From assembly GCA_029265335.1 (NCBI GenBank), contig JAJUJN010000111.1:1-6958 (forward strand): a stretch of DNA of 6,958 nt. The letters run 5' to 3'. Shown piece after piece: positions 1-6,958 of the stretch. Within the stretch, counting starts at the first letter, position 1. Every line of letters begins with the position of its first letter. The notes beneath the pieces are model-generated. The model searched no databases. It was not told where the DNA came from and saw nothing but the letters and a program-made list of their open reading frames with translations. This DNA comes from Alcaligenaceae bacterium (GTDB lineage Bacteria > Pseudomonadota > Gammaproteobacteria > Burkholderiales > Burkholderiaceae_B). The translations under genes and the position numbers were made by a program.

Positions 1-644
1 ACGTCGCGCTTGACCTCTTCTTCGGTAAGGCCGCGCGCTTTCGCCGTGTCGGGAATCTGCTGCTCGACCAACGGAGTCCAGACATAGCCGGGGCAAATCG
101 CGTTTACGGTAATGCCATGCTCCGCCGCCTCGAGCGCGGCAGTTTTGGTGAGACCGGCAATGCCGTGCTTGGCCGCCACATAGGCGGCTTTATAGGGGGA
201 AGCCACCAGAGCATGGGCCGAAGCCGTGTTGATAATGCGACCCCATCCGCGTTGCTTCATGCCCGGCAGCGCGGCGCGCATGGTATGAAAGGCGGACGAC
301 AGATTGATGGCGAGAATCGCATTCCAGCGCTCCACGGGGAAGTCCTCAATGGGCGCAACGTACTGCACACCAGCGTTGTTGATGAGGATATCCACACTAC
401 CCAGGGCGCTCTCGGCTTCCGCCATCATGGCGGCGATCTGTTCCGGATCGGTCATGTCGGCAGGTGAATAGCGCACCTGCACCTGATACTCGCTGGCCAG
501 ATGCGAACGCAATTTTTCGATTTCTGCAGCATCACCGAATCCGTTCAGCGTGACGTTGGCACCCGCCTTGGCCAGCGCCCGGGCATAGGCGAGCCCGATG
601 CCGCTGGTGGACCCGGTGACGAGAGCAGATTTACCTTGCAACAT
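1..644 (-). CDS. bdhA: 3-hydroxybutyrate dehydrogenase (SDR family), 3' end cut by the window edge
   Basis: Classical short-chain dehydrogenase that interconverts (R)-3-hydroxybutyrate and acetoacetate with NAD(H) in the cytoplasm (EC 1.1.1.30), a step in polyhydroxybutyrate and ketone-body use. Reading from the ATG at 644-642 gives 214 codons before the window ends; the family is about 255-260 residues, so roughly 45 C-terminal residues are missing. Visible motifs: the nucleotide-binding TGSTSGIG at residues 10-17, NNAG at 89-92, and the tetrad N114, S142, Y155, K159. The identity rests on residues I recall as substrate contacts in Pseudomonas hydroxybutyrate dehydrogenases, present at the same numbers: Q94, H144, K152 and Q196. 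The segment ICPGYVWTPLVEQQIPDTAK (183-202) is also typical. There is no basic residue after the second beta strand (NGFGD, 34-38), which favours NAD over NADP. The gene follows ispF on the same strand after 115 bases and has its own ribosome binding site, so it may be transcribed separately. A different SDR specificity is possible but unlikely. Confidence 0.9.
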   Translation of the reverse strand, partial: MLQGKSALVTGSTSGIGLAYARALAKAGANVTLNGFGDAAEIEKLRSHLASEYQVQVRYSPADMTDPEQIAAMMAEAESALGSVDILINNAGVQYVAPIEDFPVERWNAILAINLSSAFHTMRAALPGMKQRGWGRIINTASAHALVASPYKAAYVAAKHGIAGLTKTAALEAAEHGITVNAICPGYVWTPLVEQQIPDTAKARGLTEEEVKRD

Positions 645-651
645 CGTGGTA

Positions 652-657
652 CCTCTT
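652..657 (-). promoter_or_regulatory. Ribosome binding site of the hydroxybutyrate dehydrogenase gene
   Basis: On the minus strand AAGAGG lies 7 bases upstream of the ATG at 644. It supports that start, which also puts the SDR motifs at their usual residue numbers. Confidence 0.7.
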
Positions 658-705
658 GAGGGGAGCGGCGGCGCGTGCCACCTGTCGACACAAAATCAGC
701 CTGCC

Positions 706-711
706 AGTATA
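706..711 (-). promoter_or_regulatory. Possible sigma-70 -10 element upstream of the hydroxybutyrate dehydrogenase gene
   Basis: The minus strand reads TATACT, five of six bases of the -10 consensus, in the 115-base spacer between the ispF stop and the dehydrogenase start. Transcription would begin near 699 and give a leader of about 55 bases containing the AAGAGG ribosome binding site. The -35 region is poor: TGAACT at 17 bases spacing or CTGAAC at 18, each about three of six matches. The rest of the spacer shows no convincing terminator, so read-through from ispDF remains possible. Confidence 0.35.
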
Positions 712-759
712 CCCAGGGCTCACGCTCCAGTTCAGGTTCGTCGCCACGTTGATTGAGCG

Positions 760-1254
760 TCAGGCGCGCATGAGCAACACGACCACCTGGGCGGCGATTC
801 CCTCGCAGCGTCCGACATAACCCAGACCTTCACCGGTTTTGGCCTTGATATTCACCACCGTTGGCTCCACCTTGATATCTGCAGCAATATGCTCAGCCAT
901 GCGTGGTGTGTGCACTGCCAACTTGGGTTGCTGGGCGTGAATGGTGGCATCAACATTCACCACTTGCCAACCTTCGTCATGAATCTTGTGGATGGCCTGC
1001 CTGAGCAACACCCGACTATCTGCGCCTCGCCATTGCGGATCGGTGTCGGGGAAATGCTGTCCGATGTCACCCATGCCCGCGGCGCCCAGCAGGGCATCCA
1101 CCAGCGCATGCAACAGGGCATCGGCGTCGGAATGGCCAGCCAGACCGCGGTCGTGAGGAATTTCCACACCGCCCAGAATGAGAGGGCGACCTTCGACAAG
1201 TGCGTGAACGTCAAACCCTTGACCTACCCGGAGCGTTGGCAATGCAGCAACCAT
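760..1254 (-). CDS. ispF: 2-C-methyl-D-erythritol 2,4-cyclodiphosphate synthase
   Basis: Converts 4-diphosphocytidyl-2-C-methylerythritol 2-phosphate into methylerythritol 2,4-cyclodiphosphate with release of CMP (EC 4.6.1.12), step 5 of the MEP isoprenoid pathway; family members are cytoplasmic homotrimers. The protein is 164 residues (E. coli IspF is 159). Zinc ligands are D15 and H17 in GFDVH and H49 in LLHAL; GHSDAD spans 40-45, D63 lies in GMGDIG, and T140 and E142 match the cytidine-site T133 and E135 of E. coli. The ATG at 1254 was chosen because AAGGA lies 7 bases upstream of it and the length fits the family. An in-frame ATG at 1284 would add ten residues and deepen the overlap with ispD. 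From 1254 the gene overlaps the end of ispD by 31 bases in another frame, so translational coupling is likely. No active-site residue that I checked is missing. Confidence 0.96.
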   Translation of the reverse strand: MVAALPTLRVGQGFDVHALVEGRPLILGGVEIPHDRGLAGHSDADALLHALVDALLGAAGMGDIGQHFPDTDPQWRGADSRVLLRQAIHKIHDEGWQVVNVDATIHAQQPKLAVHTPRMAEHIAADIKVEPTVVNIKAKTGEGLGYVGRCEGIAAQVVVLLMRA

Positions 1255-1961
1255 GATTCCATCCTTGAAAAATCGCCAGGCCACGTGACCTTGAAGTTTT
1301 CAGCATGACCGACCACCAGCCTCGGCTGCAACCCCAGGGCCTCAACCGCACTCGCTTCGTCGGTGGGCAACTGCCCCAGGCTCTGCGCCGACTCCAGAGC
1401 ACGTCGCAACACGCCCAGCCGGAACATTTGCGGAGTCTGGGCGAGCCAGATCTCGTCGCGCGGCAGAGTGTGTTTTACGTGCGCCACCTGGCCGCCGACG
1501 GTCGCACGCTTGACCGTGTCGGCGGCAGGCAAAGCCAGCAAGGCGCCCGCTGGCTCGACGAGGCCGGTGTCGATCAAGGCCTGCAAACGCTGGAGCGCCA
1601 AACCGGGACGTGCAGCATCGTGCACCAAAACCCAATCGTTGTCGGTGGCGTGAAGCTCAGCCAATCCGTTGGCCACGGTGTGGTGGCGCTCGGCGCCGCC
1701 CACCGCAACGATGCGCGTACGCGTCAGGCCCTCCAACGCTGCGGCAGCCTGGGTATCGGTGGGCGATACCACCACCAGCACTTCGGCAATGCGAGGCTCG
1801 GCCAGCAGCGCCAACACAGAATGACGCAACATGCTGCAACCTGCCAGCTGACGATACTGCTTGGGGGTGGCAGCTCCGGTATCGAGGGCACGTCGCCCTA
1901 CTCCCGCAGCCGGTACCAACGCGAAGATGGATGAAGGATCGGAAAGCATGCGGGGCATCAT
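1224..1961 (-). CDS. ispD: 2-C-methyl-D-erythritol 4-phosphate cytidylyltransferase
   Basis: Joins CTP and 2-C-methyl-D-erythritol 4-phosphate to give 4-diphosphocytidyl-2-C-methylerythritol and pyrophosphate (EC 2.7.7.60), step 3 of the MEP pathway, in the cytoplasm. The protein has 245 residues against 236 in E. coli. The glycine-rich CTP loop PAAGVGRR (17-24) and PKQY (33-36) carry the catalytic R24 and K34; the loop between them is three residues longer than in E. coli. HDAARP (114-119) includes D115, which matches E. coli D106. R168 in the TLPRDEIW segment and K224 in NFKVT correspond to R157 and K213, and TDEAS is at 200-204. The start is uncertain: ATG codons at 1961, 1958 and 1949 all lack a clear Shine-Dalgarno sequence. 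I kept the first; the last would give 241 residues and still keep the fold intact. It is the first gene of an ispD-ispF pair, transcribed away from mfd. Its promoter must lie in, or just beyond, the 100-base divergent spacer, but I cannot place it. Confidence 0.96.
   Translation of the reverse strand: MMPRMLSDPSSIFALVPAAGVGRRALDTGAATPKQYRQLAGCSMLRHSVLALLAEPRIAEVLVVVSPTDTQAAAALEGLTRTRIVAVGGAERHHTVANGLAELHATDNDWVLVHDAARPGLALQRLQALIDTGLVEPAGALLALPAADTVKRATVGGQVAHVKHTLPRDEIWLAQTPQMFRLGVLRRALESAQSLGQLPTDEASAVEALGLQPRLVVGHAENFKVTWPGDFSRMESWLLHCQRSG
1262..1266 (-). promoter_or_regulatory. Ribosome binding site of ispF inside ispD
   Basis: AAGGA on the minus strand sits 7 bases upstream of the ATG at 1254 and lies inside the ispD reading frame. 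It decides in favour of 1254 over the in-frame ATG at 1284 as the ispF start. Confidence 0.65.
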
Positions 1962-2061
1962 AATCGGATTCGCGGCCCAGCCGTTGGCGCCGCCGCTGTA
2001 CGGCCAGAACCCCTCTCACGCTACGCGACCCTACCGCAGCCGATAAAATAGTTGTTTTCGT
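1962..2061. promoter_or_regulatory. Divergent intergenic region between ispD and mfd
   Basis: One hundred bases separate the two divergent start codons, so the promoters for both genes should overlap or abut here. Most of it is GC-rich; the only AT-rich patch is about 2043-2058, next to mfd. No repeat, operator-like palindrome or riboswitch-like structure stood out. Neither gene has a recognisable Shine-Dalgarno sequence in this spacer. Confidence 0.6.
2044..2049 (+). promoter_or_regulatory. Probable -10 element of mfd
   Basis: TAAAAT (five of six consensus bases, within GATAAAATAG) lies 12 bases before the mfd ATG. Initiation at the usual distance would fall near 2056, leaving a 5' leader of only about five to seven bases, which fits the absence of a Shine-Dalgarno sequence. 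I do not see a good -35 hexamer at 16-18 bases spacing, so this is an inference from the -10 and its position. Confidence 0.4.
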
Positions 2062-5000
2062 ATGCCAGTCTCAAGCTTGCCAGTGACCTCTCTTATTCAC
2101 GATATCGCCCGCGCCTTGCGGCCCGGACAACGTCTCAATCAGCCGCAACCGCCGGGTGCCGGTGACGCCTGGCTGATTGCTCGGCTGGCACGCGAGTTGG
2201 GTCACACCCTGGTGGTCTTCACCGCTGCGCCACAAGATACCCACCGCCTGGTCGAGGAGATCTCGCACTTCGACGCCGAACTCAGGGTGCAGCCCATGCC
2301 CGACTGGGAAACCCTGCCCTACGACACCTTTTCGCCTCACCAGGATCTGATCTCGCAGCGTCTCCTCACCCTGCACGCCTTGCTGAACAGGCAGGTCGAC
2401 GTCCTGCTCATACCGGTGACCACGGCGCTCTACCGCCTGGCGCCGCCATCGTTTCTGGCGGCACATACCTTCTCCTTCACCCAGGGCGAGGCCCTCGACG
2501 AAACCGCCTTGCGCGATCAATTGGTGCTGGCCAACTACCAACACGTTCAACAAGTGACAGCGCCGGGTGAGTTTTCCATTCGCGGCGGGCTCATCGACCT
2601 CTTCCCCATGGGCTCGGTGCTGCCCTATCGCCTCGACTTGTTCGACGACACCATTGAATCGATCCGGGCCTTCGATGTGGATACCCAGCGCAGTGTGTAT
2701 CCCGTCAAAGAGGTCCGTTTGCTGCCGGGCAGGGAATTTCCACTCGATGAAGCCGCGCGTACGGCGTTTCGCGCCCGTTTCCGGGAAGTCTTCGAGGGCG
2801 ATCCTTCGCGCGCCCTGCCTTATCGGGATATTGGCAACGGCATTGCCTTTCCGGGGGTGGAATACTACCTGCCGCTCTTTCACGAAGACACGGCCACCCT
2901 TTTCGATTATTTGCCCGACGAGGCCACCATGGTCACCGTGGGCGACCTCGAAACCACCATCCAGGCCTATTGGCAAGAAACGCAGGGCCGCTACGACTTT
3001 CTGCGTCACGACCGCGAGCGCCCGCTGCTGCCGCCCGAACAATTATTGCTGCGCACCGACGCCTTCTTCCTGGAACTCAAGGCCTTTGCCCGGCTGAGCC
3101 TGCAGGCTGAGGGAGAACACCCTCACATGGCGCCGCCGCCCGAGGTTGCCGTGCAGCGTCAAGCCAATGATCCACTGGCGCGACTGCGCAAACTGGCAAC
3201 AACAGCCGATGGCCCGCGGGTGCTGCTCTGTGCCGACGCGGCGGGGCGACGCGAAACCCTGCTGCAGATGCTGGCCGAAAACGAGCTCCAGCCCGAGCCC
3301 TTGGCTTCCATCGAAGAATTCCTTTCGGGCGACGCTCGCTTCGCCATCACGATAGCCCCACTCTCACTGGGCTTTGTGCTCCTCGACGACCACGTCGTGT
3401 TGCTCACCGAGAGCGATCTCTATCCGGGTCATGCCCCGCAGCGCGCACGCCGCCGTCGCGAGCAGGTGAGCGATGTCGACGCCATGGTGCGCGACCTCTC
3501 CGAGCTCCGGCCCGGCGACCCAGTAGTGCACGCTGAGCATGGCATTGGTCGCTACTGTGGGCTCATCAATCTCGACCTGGGCGAAGGCGAAACCGAATTT
3601 CTCCATCTGGAATACGCCAACGCAGCCACGCTCTACGTGCCCGTGGCGCAATTGCACGTCATCTCGCGCTACAGTGGTAGCGACCCGGAATCGGCACCGT
3701 TGCATCAATTGGGCTCCGGCCAATGGGAAAAAGCCCGTCGGCGCGCAGCCCGTCAGGCGCGTGACACGGCGGCCGAACTCCTCGACCTTTACGCGCGGCG
3801 CGCCGCCCGCCAGGGCCATGCCTATAAACTCCCATTGAGCGATTACGAGGCTTTTGCCGAGAGCTTCGGTTTTGAAGAAACCGCCGACCAGGCCGCTGCC
3901 ATCGCCGCCGTGGTACACGACATGACCTCCGGCAAGCCGATGGATCGTCTCGTATGCGGCGACGTCGGCTTCGGCAAGACCGAAGTGGCCTTGCGCGCTG
4001 CATTTGTCGCCGTGGCCAATGGCAAACAGGTGGCCTTGCTTTGCCCCACCACTCTGCTTGCCGAGCAGCATGCTGCCACCTTCGCCAATCGCTTTGCAGA
4101 CTGGCCGGTGAACGTCGCCGAGCTTTCCCGCTTTCGCTCCACGCGTGAGGTCAATCAAACCATCGAGCGGCTGGCCGAAGGCAAGGTAGATATCGTGATC
4201 GGTACGCACAAATTGCTGTCCGACAAGGTACGCTTCAAGGATCTCGGCCTGGTCATCATCGACGAAGAGCATCGCTTTGGCGTGCGTCAGAAAGAAACCC
4301 TCAAAGCCTTGCGGGCCGAAGTCGACGTGCTCACGCTCACCGCCACACCCATTCCCCGCACACTGGGTATGTCGCTCGAAGGCATCCGCGACTTCTCCGT
4401 GATTGCCACCGCGCCTCAGCGTCGCCTGGCGATCAAAACGTTCCTTCGTCGCGAAGACGGCAGCACCATACGCGAGGCGCTGTTACGCGAACTGAAGCGT
4501 GGCGGACAGGTGTATTTTTTGCACAACGAAGTGGAAACCATCGAGAACCGTCGTGCCCGCCTCGAAGAGCTTGTGCCCGAAGCCCGGATCGGCGTGGCTC
4601 ACGGTCAAATGCCCGAGCGCGAACTGGAACGGGTGATGAAGGATTTCTACCAACAGCGTTTCAATGTGCTGCTCTGCACCACCATCATCGAAACCGGTAT
4701 CGACGTGCCCACCGCGAACACCATCGTGATCCACCGGGCCGATCGTTTCGGCCTGGCACAGCTGCATCAGCTGCGCGGCCGGGTGGGCCGCTCGCATCAT
4801 CAGGCCTACGCCTACCTGCTCACGCCCGGCGAAGACGCCATCACGGCCAACGCCAAGAAGCGCCTCGAGGCGATTCAATCGATGGAAGAGCTCGGCTCAG
4901 GCTTCTTCCTGGCCATGCAAGACCTCGAAATCCGCGGCGTGGGCGAAGTGCTGGGCGAATCGCAATCGGGCAATGTGCAGGAGGTGGGCTTTCAGATGTA

Positions 5001-5526
5001 CACCGACATGCTGGCCGATGCCGTGCGGGCGTTGCGTCGGGGCGAAGAGCCCGACTTCGACGCGCCCTTGCGAACCAACGAAGACATCAACCTGCACGTG
5101 CCCGCGCTGCTGCCTGCCGATTATTGTCACGACATTCACGCCCGACTCTCGCTCTACAAACGACTGGCGAGCTGCGACTCGCTCGACGCCTTGGATGACG
5201 TGCACGAGGAGCTTATCGATCGCTTTGGCCGTTTGCCGGAACCCGCCCAGGCCCTGCTCGAAACCCATCGGCTACGCGTGATCGGTCGCGAGGTAGGGGT
5301 GTATAAGATCGATGTGACCGAACAGACGGCTACGCTGAGCTTCGTGGCCAAGCCACCCGTCGACCCACTCTGCATCATTGAGCTGGTGCAGAAGAACCGC
5401 CATATCCAGTTGGCGGGTCAGGATCGTCTGAAGGTGAGCATCAAGGGCGATACCTTGATGAGCAAGGTGAACGCGGTACGCTCCGTATTGAAACAGCTCA
5501 GCGCAGGTGTGCCGGCAGCGGCCTGA
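2062..5526 (+). CDS. mfd: Transcription-repair coupling factor Mfd
   Basis: ATP-driven DNA translocase that pushes or removes RNA polymerase stalled at template-strand lesions and recruits UvrA to start nucleotide excision repair. At 1154 residues it is complete (E. coli 1148) and aligns throughout. The N-terminal UvrB-like module (about 1-350) carries the expected UvrA-contact residues R174, R190 and F194, matching E. coli R165, R181 and F185. The RNA polymerase interaction domain is about 482-550 and begins near HAEHGIGRY (490-498). The RecG-like superfamily 2 motor (about 560-970) has Walker A GDVGFGKT (633-640, K639), DEEH (734-737), TATPIPRTL (760-768), ETGIDVP (877-883) and QLRGRVGRS (903-911). 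The translocation motif keeps R934 and Q968, equivalent to E. coli R929 and Q963; within it [13 protein letters not shown] (958-970) has V where E. coli has A. The C-terminal autoinhibitory D7 domain (about 1010-1154) is present, with LIDRFG inside it. No Met near the beginning offers a better start, although no Shine-Dalgarno sequence precedes this one. The gene is divergent from ispD and convergent with ppiD. Confidence 0.98.
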   Translation: MPVSSLPVTSLIHDIARALRPGQRLNQPQPPGAGDAWLIARLARELGHTLVVFTAAPQDTHRLVEEISHFDAELRVQPMPDWETLPYDTFSPHQDLISQRLLTLHALLNRQVDVLLIPVTTALYRLAPPSFLAAHTFSFTQGEALDETALRDQLVLANYQHVQQVTAPGEFSIRGGLIDLFPMGSVLPYRLDLFDDTIESIRAFDVDTQRSVYPVKEVRLLPGREFPLDEAARTAFRARFREVFEGDPSRALPYRDIGNGIAFPGVEYYLPLFHEDTATLFDYLPDEATMVTVGDLETTIQAYWQETQGRYDFLRHDRERPLLPPEQLLLRTDAFFLELKAFARLSLQAEGEHPHMAPPPEVAVQRQANDPLARLRKLATTADGPRVLLCADAAGRRETLLQMLAENELQPEPLASIEEFLSGDARFAITIAPLSLGFVLLDDHVVLLTESDLYPGHAPQRARRRREQVSDVDAMVRDLSELRPGDPVVHAEHGIGRYCGLINLDLGEGETEFLHLEYANAATLYVPVAQLHVISRYSGSDPESAPLHQLGSGQWEKARRRAARQARDTAAELLDLYARRAARQGHAYKLPLSDYEAFAESFGFEETADQAAAIAAVVHDMTSGKPMDRLVCGDVGFGKTEVALRAAFVAVANGKQVALLCPTTLLAEQHAATFANRFADWPVNVAELSRFRSTREVNQTIERLAEGKVDIVIGTHKLLSDKVRFKDLGLVIIDEEHRFGVRQKETLKALRAEVDVLTLTATPIPRTLGMSLEGIRDFSVIATAPQRRLAIKTFLRREDGSTIREALLRELKRGGQVYFLHNEVETIENRRARLEELVPEARIGVAHGQMPERELERVMKDFYQQRFNVLLCTTIIETGIDVPTANTIVIHRADRFGLAQLHQLRGRVGRSHHQAYAYLLTPGEDAITANAKKRLEAIQSMEELGSGFFLAMQDLEIRGVGEVLGESQSGNVQEVGFQMYTDMLADAVRALRRGEEPDFDAPLRTNEDINLHVPALLPADYCHDIHARLSLYKRLASCDSLDALDDVHEELIDRFGRLPEPAQALLETHRLRVIGREVGVYKIDVTEQTATLSFVAKPPVDPLCIIELVQKNRHIQLAGQDRLKVSIKGDTLMSKVNAVRSVLKQLSAGVPAAA

Positions 5527-5575
5527 ATCCTCAGGAATCAGAAACCACTGCCGTAGAGATCAGGAACCGCTGCCG
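5513..5575. repeat. Inverted repeat spanning the 3' ends of mfd and ppiD, possible two-way transcription end
   Basis: The left arm CGGCAGCGGCCTGA (5513-5526) is the last codons and stop of mfd. The right arm TCAGG-AA-CCGCTGCCG (5560-5575) is the last codons and stop of ppiD read on the plus strand. The arms pair over 14 base pairs with only the AA at 5565-5566 bulged, around a 33-base loop. A shorter alternative also exists: CCTGA (5522-5526) with TCAGG (5531-5535) over a four-base loop, extended by 5513-5521 pairing with 5545-5553 with one mismatch. Position between convergent genes suggests a terminator for both, but neither side has a clean U-tract, so a canonical intrinsic terminator is not shown. 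This covers the whole 33-base gap between the genes. Confidence 0.5.
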
Positions 5576-5578
5576 TCG
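5538..5578. repeat. Imperfect 19-base direct repeat at the 3' end of ppiD
   Basis: Bases 5538-5556 and 5560-5578 match at 16 of 19 positions with a period of 22 bases (TCAGRAACCRCTGCCGTMG). The second copy contains the ppiD stop codon and final codons; the first lies in the gap just beyond the stop. Because 22 is not a multiple of three, it looks like a small tandem duplication outside coding constraint. Chance similarity cannot be excluded. Confidence 0.45.
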
Positions 5579-6958
5579 CCTTCTTCGATCAAGCGGTCGG
5601 CTAAAGGCTCGTAAGACACTTCGTAGTGTCGACGCAACTGAACCAGCACCGCATCGGCTTCAGCAGCGCCCAGAGCCTGCGCCAACCCGCTCTGCTCAGC
5701 AGCGACAGCTTCGGCCGGAGGAGCTTCCGCTTCGGCAATGCTTTGCACGCTGGCAATGCGGTAAGCCGTGCTGGTAGCCGCACCCACAAACTGCGGCAGC
5801 TCAGCCTCGGGCGACACAGCCACCACCTCGCGCAACAACGATGAGGCCATGCCCCTGGGTTCGGCCAACGACACTGTGAAGGCTTCACCAAACGGGAGAT
5901 CGTTGGCAGACAGTTCACCCTCACGCAGCAAGGCCAGGTCGGCTTCGCCTTCTTCACGCGCGAGCGCCAGCGCCCGATCGCGGCGCAAGCTGTTGCGGAT
6001 TTCGCCTGCCACGTCTTCGAGCGGCGCAAGATGCGCTGGATGCACTTCGGCGGCTCGCACGGCAATCAATCGATCAGGCGCGAGCTCGATCACGCCGGAA
6101 TTGCGGCCTGCCTCGAGCACTTCACCATCGAACACCGCCTGCACCACCCGGGGGTCGTCGAAAGCCTCGGGCGCATCGCTGGGCGGGCCGTCGCGCCGAA
6201 CTCCCTCGACCACCCGGACTTCCGTACCCAGCAGACTCGCCGCCGGCTGCAGGCTATCGGCCTCGTCGTAGACCACTTCGGTAAAACGGCTGGCCATCTC
6301 GCCAAAGCGCTCGCCTGCCAACTGCATCCGGATCTCGTCGCGCAGTTGATCGCGCACTTCCTCAAGTGGCTGAAGCTCGGCATCACGGGCGTCTTCAACC
6401 CAGATAATGTGCCAGCCGAAATCTGTGCGTACCGGATCGGAGACGGTGCCGGGTTCGATGTTGAAGGCCACTTCGTCGAATTCGGGAAGGAGCGCGCCCG
6501 GCGACACCCAGCCCAGGCTGCCTCCCTCGCGCGCCGAGCCACTGTCGTCGGATTCAGCTTGAGCCACCTCGGCGAAACGTTGCGGATCGGCTTGCAGTTC
6601 TGCGGCCAGGGTCTTGGCCCGCTCGGCGGCGGCTTCGTCGTTCCCGCTTTCGGGTTCGATCAGAATATGCCGCAGCAAGCGGCGAGTTTCGCCAGTGAAA
6701 CGCGCTTGGTTCTGCTCGTAATATTGCTCGATATCCGCCTCGTTGACCTCGATGCCTTCGAGGGCCAGCTCGCTGTCGAGCAAGACATAGGCCACATCGA
6801 CCATCACGGGCACCTGGAACTGCTCGGGGTTGGCCTCGTAGTAAGCCTGCACGTCTTCGTCGCTGACTTCGACCTGATCGAAGCGGTCGGCCACGAGATA
6901 CTCAGCCACGCGCACGGTACGCTCACGATCCAAGGCAGTGAGCAGCGATTCAACCAGC
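5560..6958 (-). CDS. ppiD: PpiD-type periplasmic folding chaperone / peptidyl-prolyl isomerase, 5' end beyond the window
   Basis: Inner-membrane-anchored periplasmic chaperone that sits near the Sec translocon and helps newly exported proteins fold. The frame is open from the right window edge, giving 466 residues; E. coli PpiD has 623, so about 150-160 residues, including the expected transmembrane anchor, lie outside. Numbering from the first whole codon, two related chaperone segments follow one another (VSDEDVQAYYEANPEQF at 31-47 and VNEADIEQYYEQNQARF at 71-87). The parvulin domain is about 92-190, with RHIL (96-99), GGSLGW (145-150), LLPEFDEVAF (156-165) and FGWHII (180-185). A tail with VVYDEADSLQPAA (228-240) is characteristic of PpiD rather than SurA. 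The protein is strongly acidic and ends in GDGSGS. It converges on mfd with a 33-base gap. The TTG at 6933 is not the start, since the frame continues upstream with PpiD-like sequence. SurA or a PrsA-like protein is less likely. Confidence 0.87.
   Translation of the reverse strand, partial: LVESLLTALDRERTVRVAEYLVADRFDQVEVSDEDVQAYYEANPEQFQVPVMVDVAYVLLDSELALEGIEVNEADIEQYYEQNQARFTGETRRLLRHILIEPESGNDEAAAERAKTLAAELQADPQRFAEVAQAESDDSGSAREGGSLGWVSPGALLPEFDEVAFNIEPGTVSDPVRTDFGWHIIWVEDARDAELQPLEEVRDQLRDEIRMQLAGERFGEMASRFTEVVYDEADSLQPAASLLGTEVRVVEGVRRDGPPSDAPEAFDDPRVVQAVFDGEVLEAGRNSGVIELAPDRLIAVRAAEVHPAHLAPLEDVAGEIRNSLRRDRALALAREEGEADLALLREGELSANDLPFGEAFTVSLAEPRGMASSLLREVVAVSPEAELPQFVGAATSTAYRIASVQSIAEAEAPPAEAVAAEQSGLAQALGAAEADAVLVQLRRHYEVSYEPLADRLIEEGDGSGS

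Noticed and set aside
117..467. Open frame of 116 codons on the plus strand at the left edge
   Set aside because: Lies opposite the dehydrogenase, whose motifs run without a break through this region.
683..690. Eight-base palindrome TGTCGACA upstream of the dehydrogenase
   Set aside because: Too short to call an operator; such palindromes occur by chance and no second copy was seen nearby.
722..760. Inverted six-base arms ACGCTC / GAGCGT after ispF as a terminator
   Set aside because: The stem is only six base pairs around a 27-base loop with no U-tract.
1282..1284. Upstream in-frame ATG for ispF
   Set aside because: It would add ten residues not expected in the family, while the ATG at 1254 has AAGGA at the right distance.
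889..1308. Open frame of 139 codons on the plus strand opposite ispF
   Set aside because: Antisense to a fully conserved IspF with no sign of independent selection.
1305..1934. Open frame of 209 codons on the plus strand opposite ispD
   Set aside because: IspD on the other strand carries all family motifs; this frame has none and is a shadow.
2071..3042. Long open frame (323 codons) on the minus strand inside mfd
   Set aside because: It lies wholly antisense to the strongly conserved mfd frame, has no recognisable family motifs, and is what GC-rich codon use is expected to produce by chance.
3364..4272. Open frame of 302 codons on the minus strand across the Mfd motor domain
   Set aside because: Mirror of conserved helicase motifs in mfd; no ribosome binding site or recognisable protein features support it.
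5768..6271. Ser/Arg/Ala-rich open frame of 167 codons on the plus strand opposite ppiD
   Set aside because: Low-complexity composition typical of the antisense of a Glu/Ala/Leu-rich coding sequence; no motifs.
6931..6933. TTG as a possible ppiD start codon
   Set aside because: The frame stays open to the window edge with plausible PpiD sequence, and a start here would remove the membrane anchor and the beginning of the chaperone domain.
1..6958. Mobile elements, CRISPR arrays, tRNA or rRNA genes, or an undescribed defence or biosynthetic cassette
   Set aside because: Nearly the whole window is accounted for by five recognisable housekeeping genes, and the three short gaps hold nothing of this kind.

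Overview
The window reads as chromosomal housekeeping DNA from a GC-rich (roughly 60 percent by eye) Gram-negative proteobacterium. The proteins match proteobacterial families throughout: an Mfd that aligns with the E. coli protein from end to end, separate IspD and IspF, an envelope PpiD, and a 3-hydroxybutyrate dehydrogenase of the type found in polyhydroxybutyrate-using bacteria. A divergent mfd / ispD-ispF pair is, from memory, a betaproteobacterial arrangement, whereas E. coli-like gammaproteobacteria keep ispD-ispF behind ftsB. I would say Betaproteobacteria or a related gammaproteobacterium and go no further. The visible part of PpiD is strongly acidic, which might suggest a salt-adapted organism, but the cytoplasmic proteins do not show this.

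Layout. Bases 1-644 (minus strand) hold the first 214 codons of a 3-hydroxybutyrate dehydrogenase gene cut by the left window edge. Bases 645-759 are a short spacer with that gene's ribosome binding site and a possible promoter. Bases 760-1961 (minus strand) are ispD followed by ispF with a 31-base overlap. Bases 1962-2061 are a divergent intergenic region with a -10-like element very close to the mfd start. Bases 2062-5526 (plus strand) are a complete mfd. Bases 5527-5559 separate it from a convergent ppiD (minus strand, 5560 to the right edge), whose 5' end lies outside the window. An inverted repeat includes the 3' coding ends of both mfd and ppiD.

The genes do not form one pathway. IspD and IspF carry out steps 3 and 5 of the MEP isoprenoid pathway. 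Mfd couples stalled transcription to nucleotide excision repair. PpiD is a membrane-anchored periplasmic folding factor. The dehydrogenase belongs to ketone-body / polyhydroxybutyrate metabolism. I found no mobile element, CRISPR array, RNA gene or defence-like cassette, and nothing here amounts to an undescribed system. The points worth checking are small: the shared inverted repeat at the mfd/ppiD junction, the almost leaderless mfd start, the long ispD/ispF overlap, and a PpiD parvulin domain that keeps active-site-like residues.
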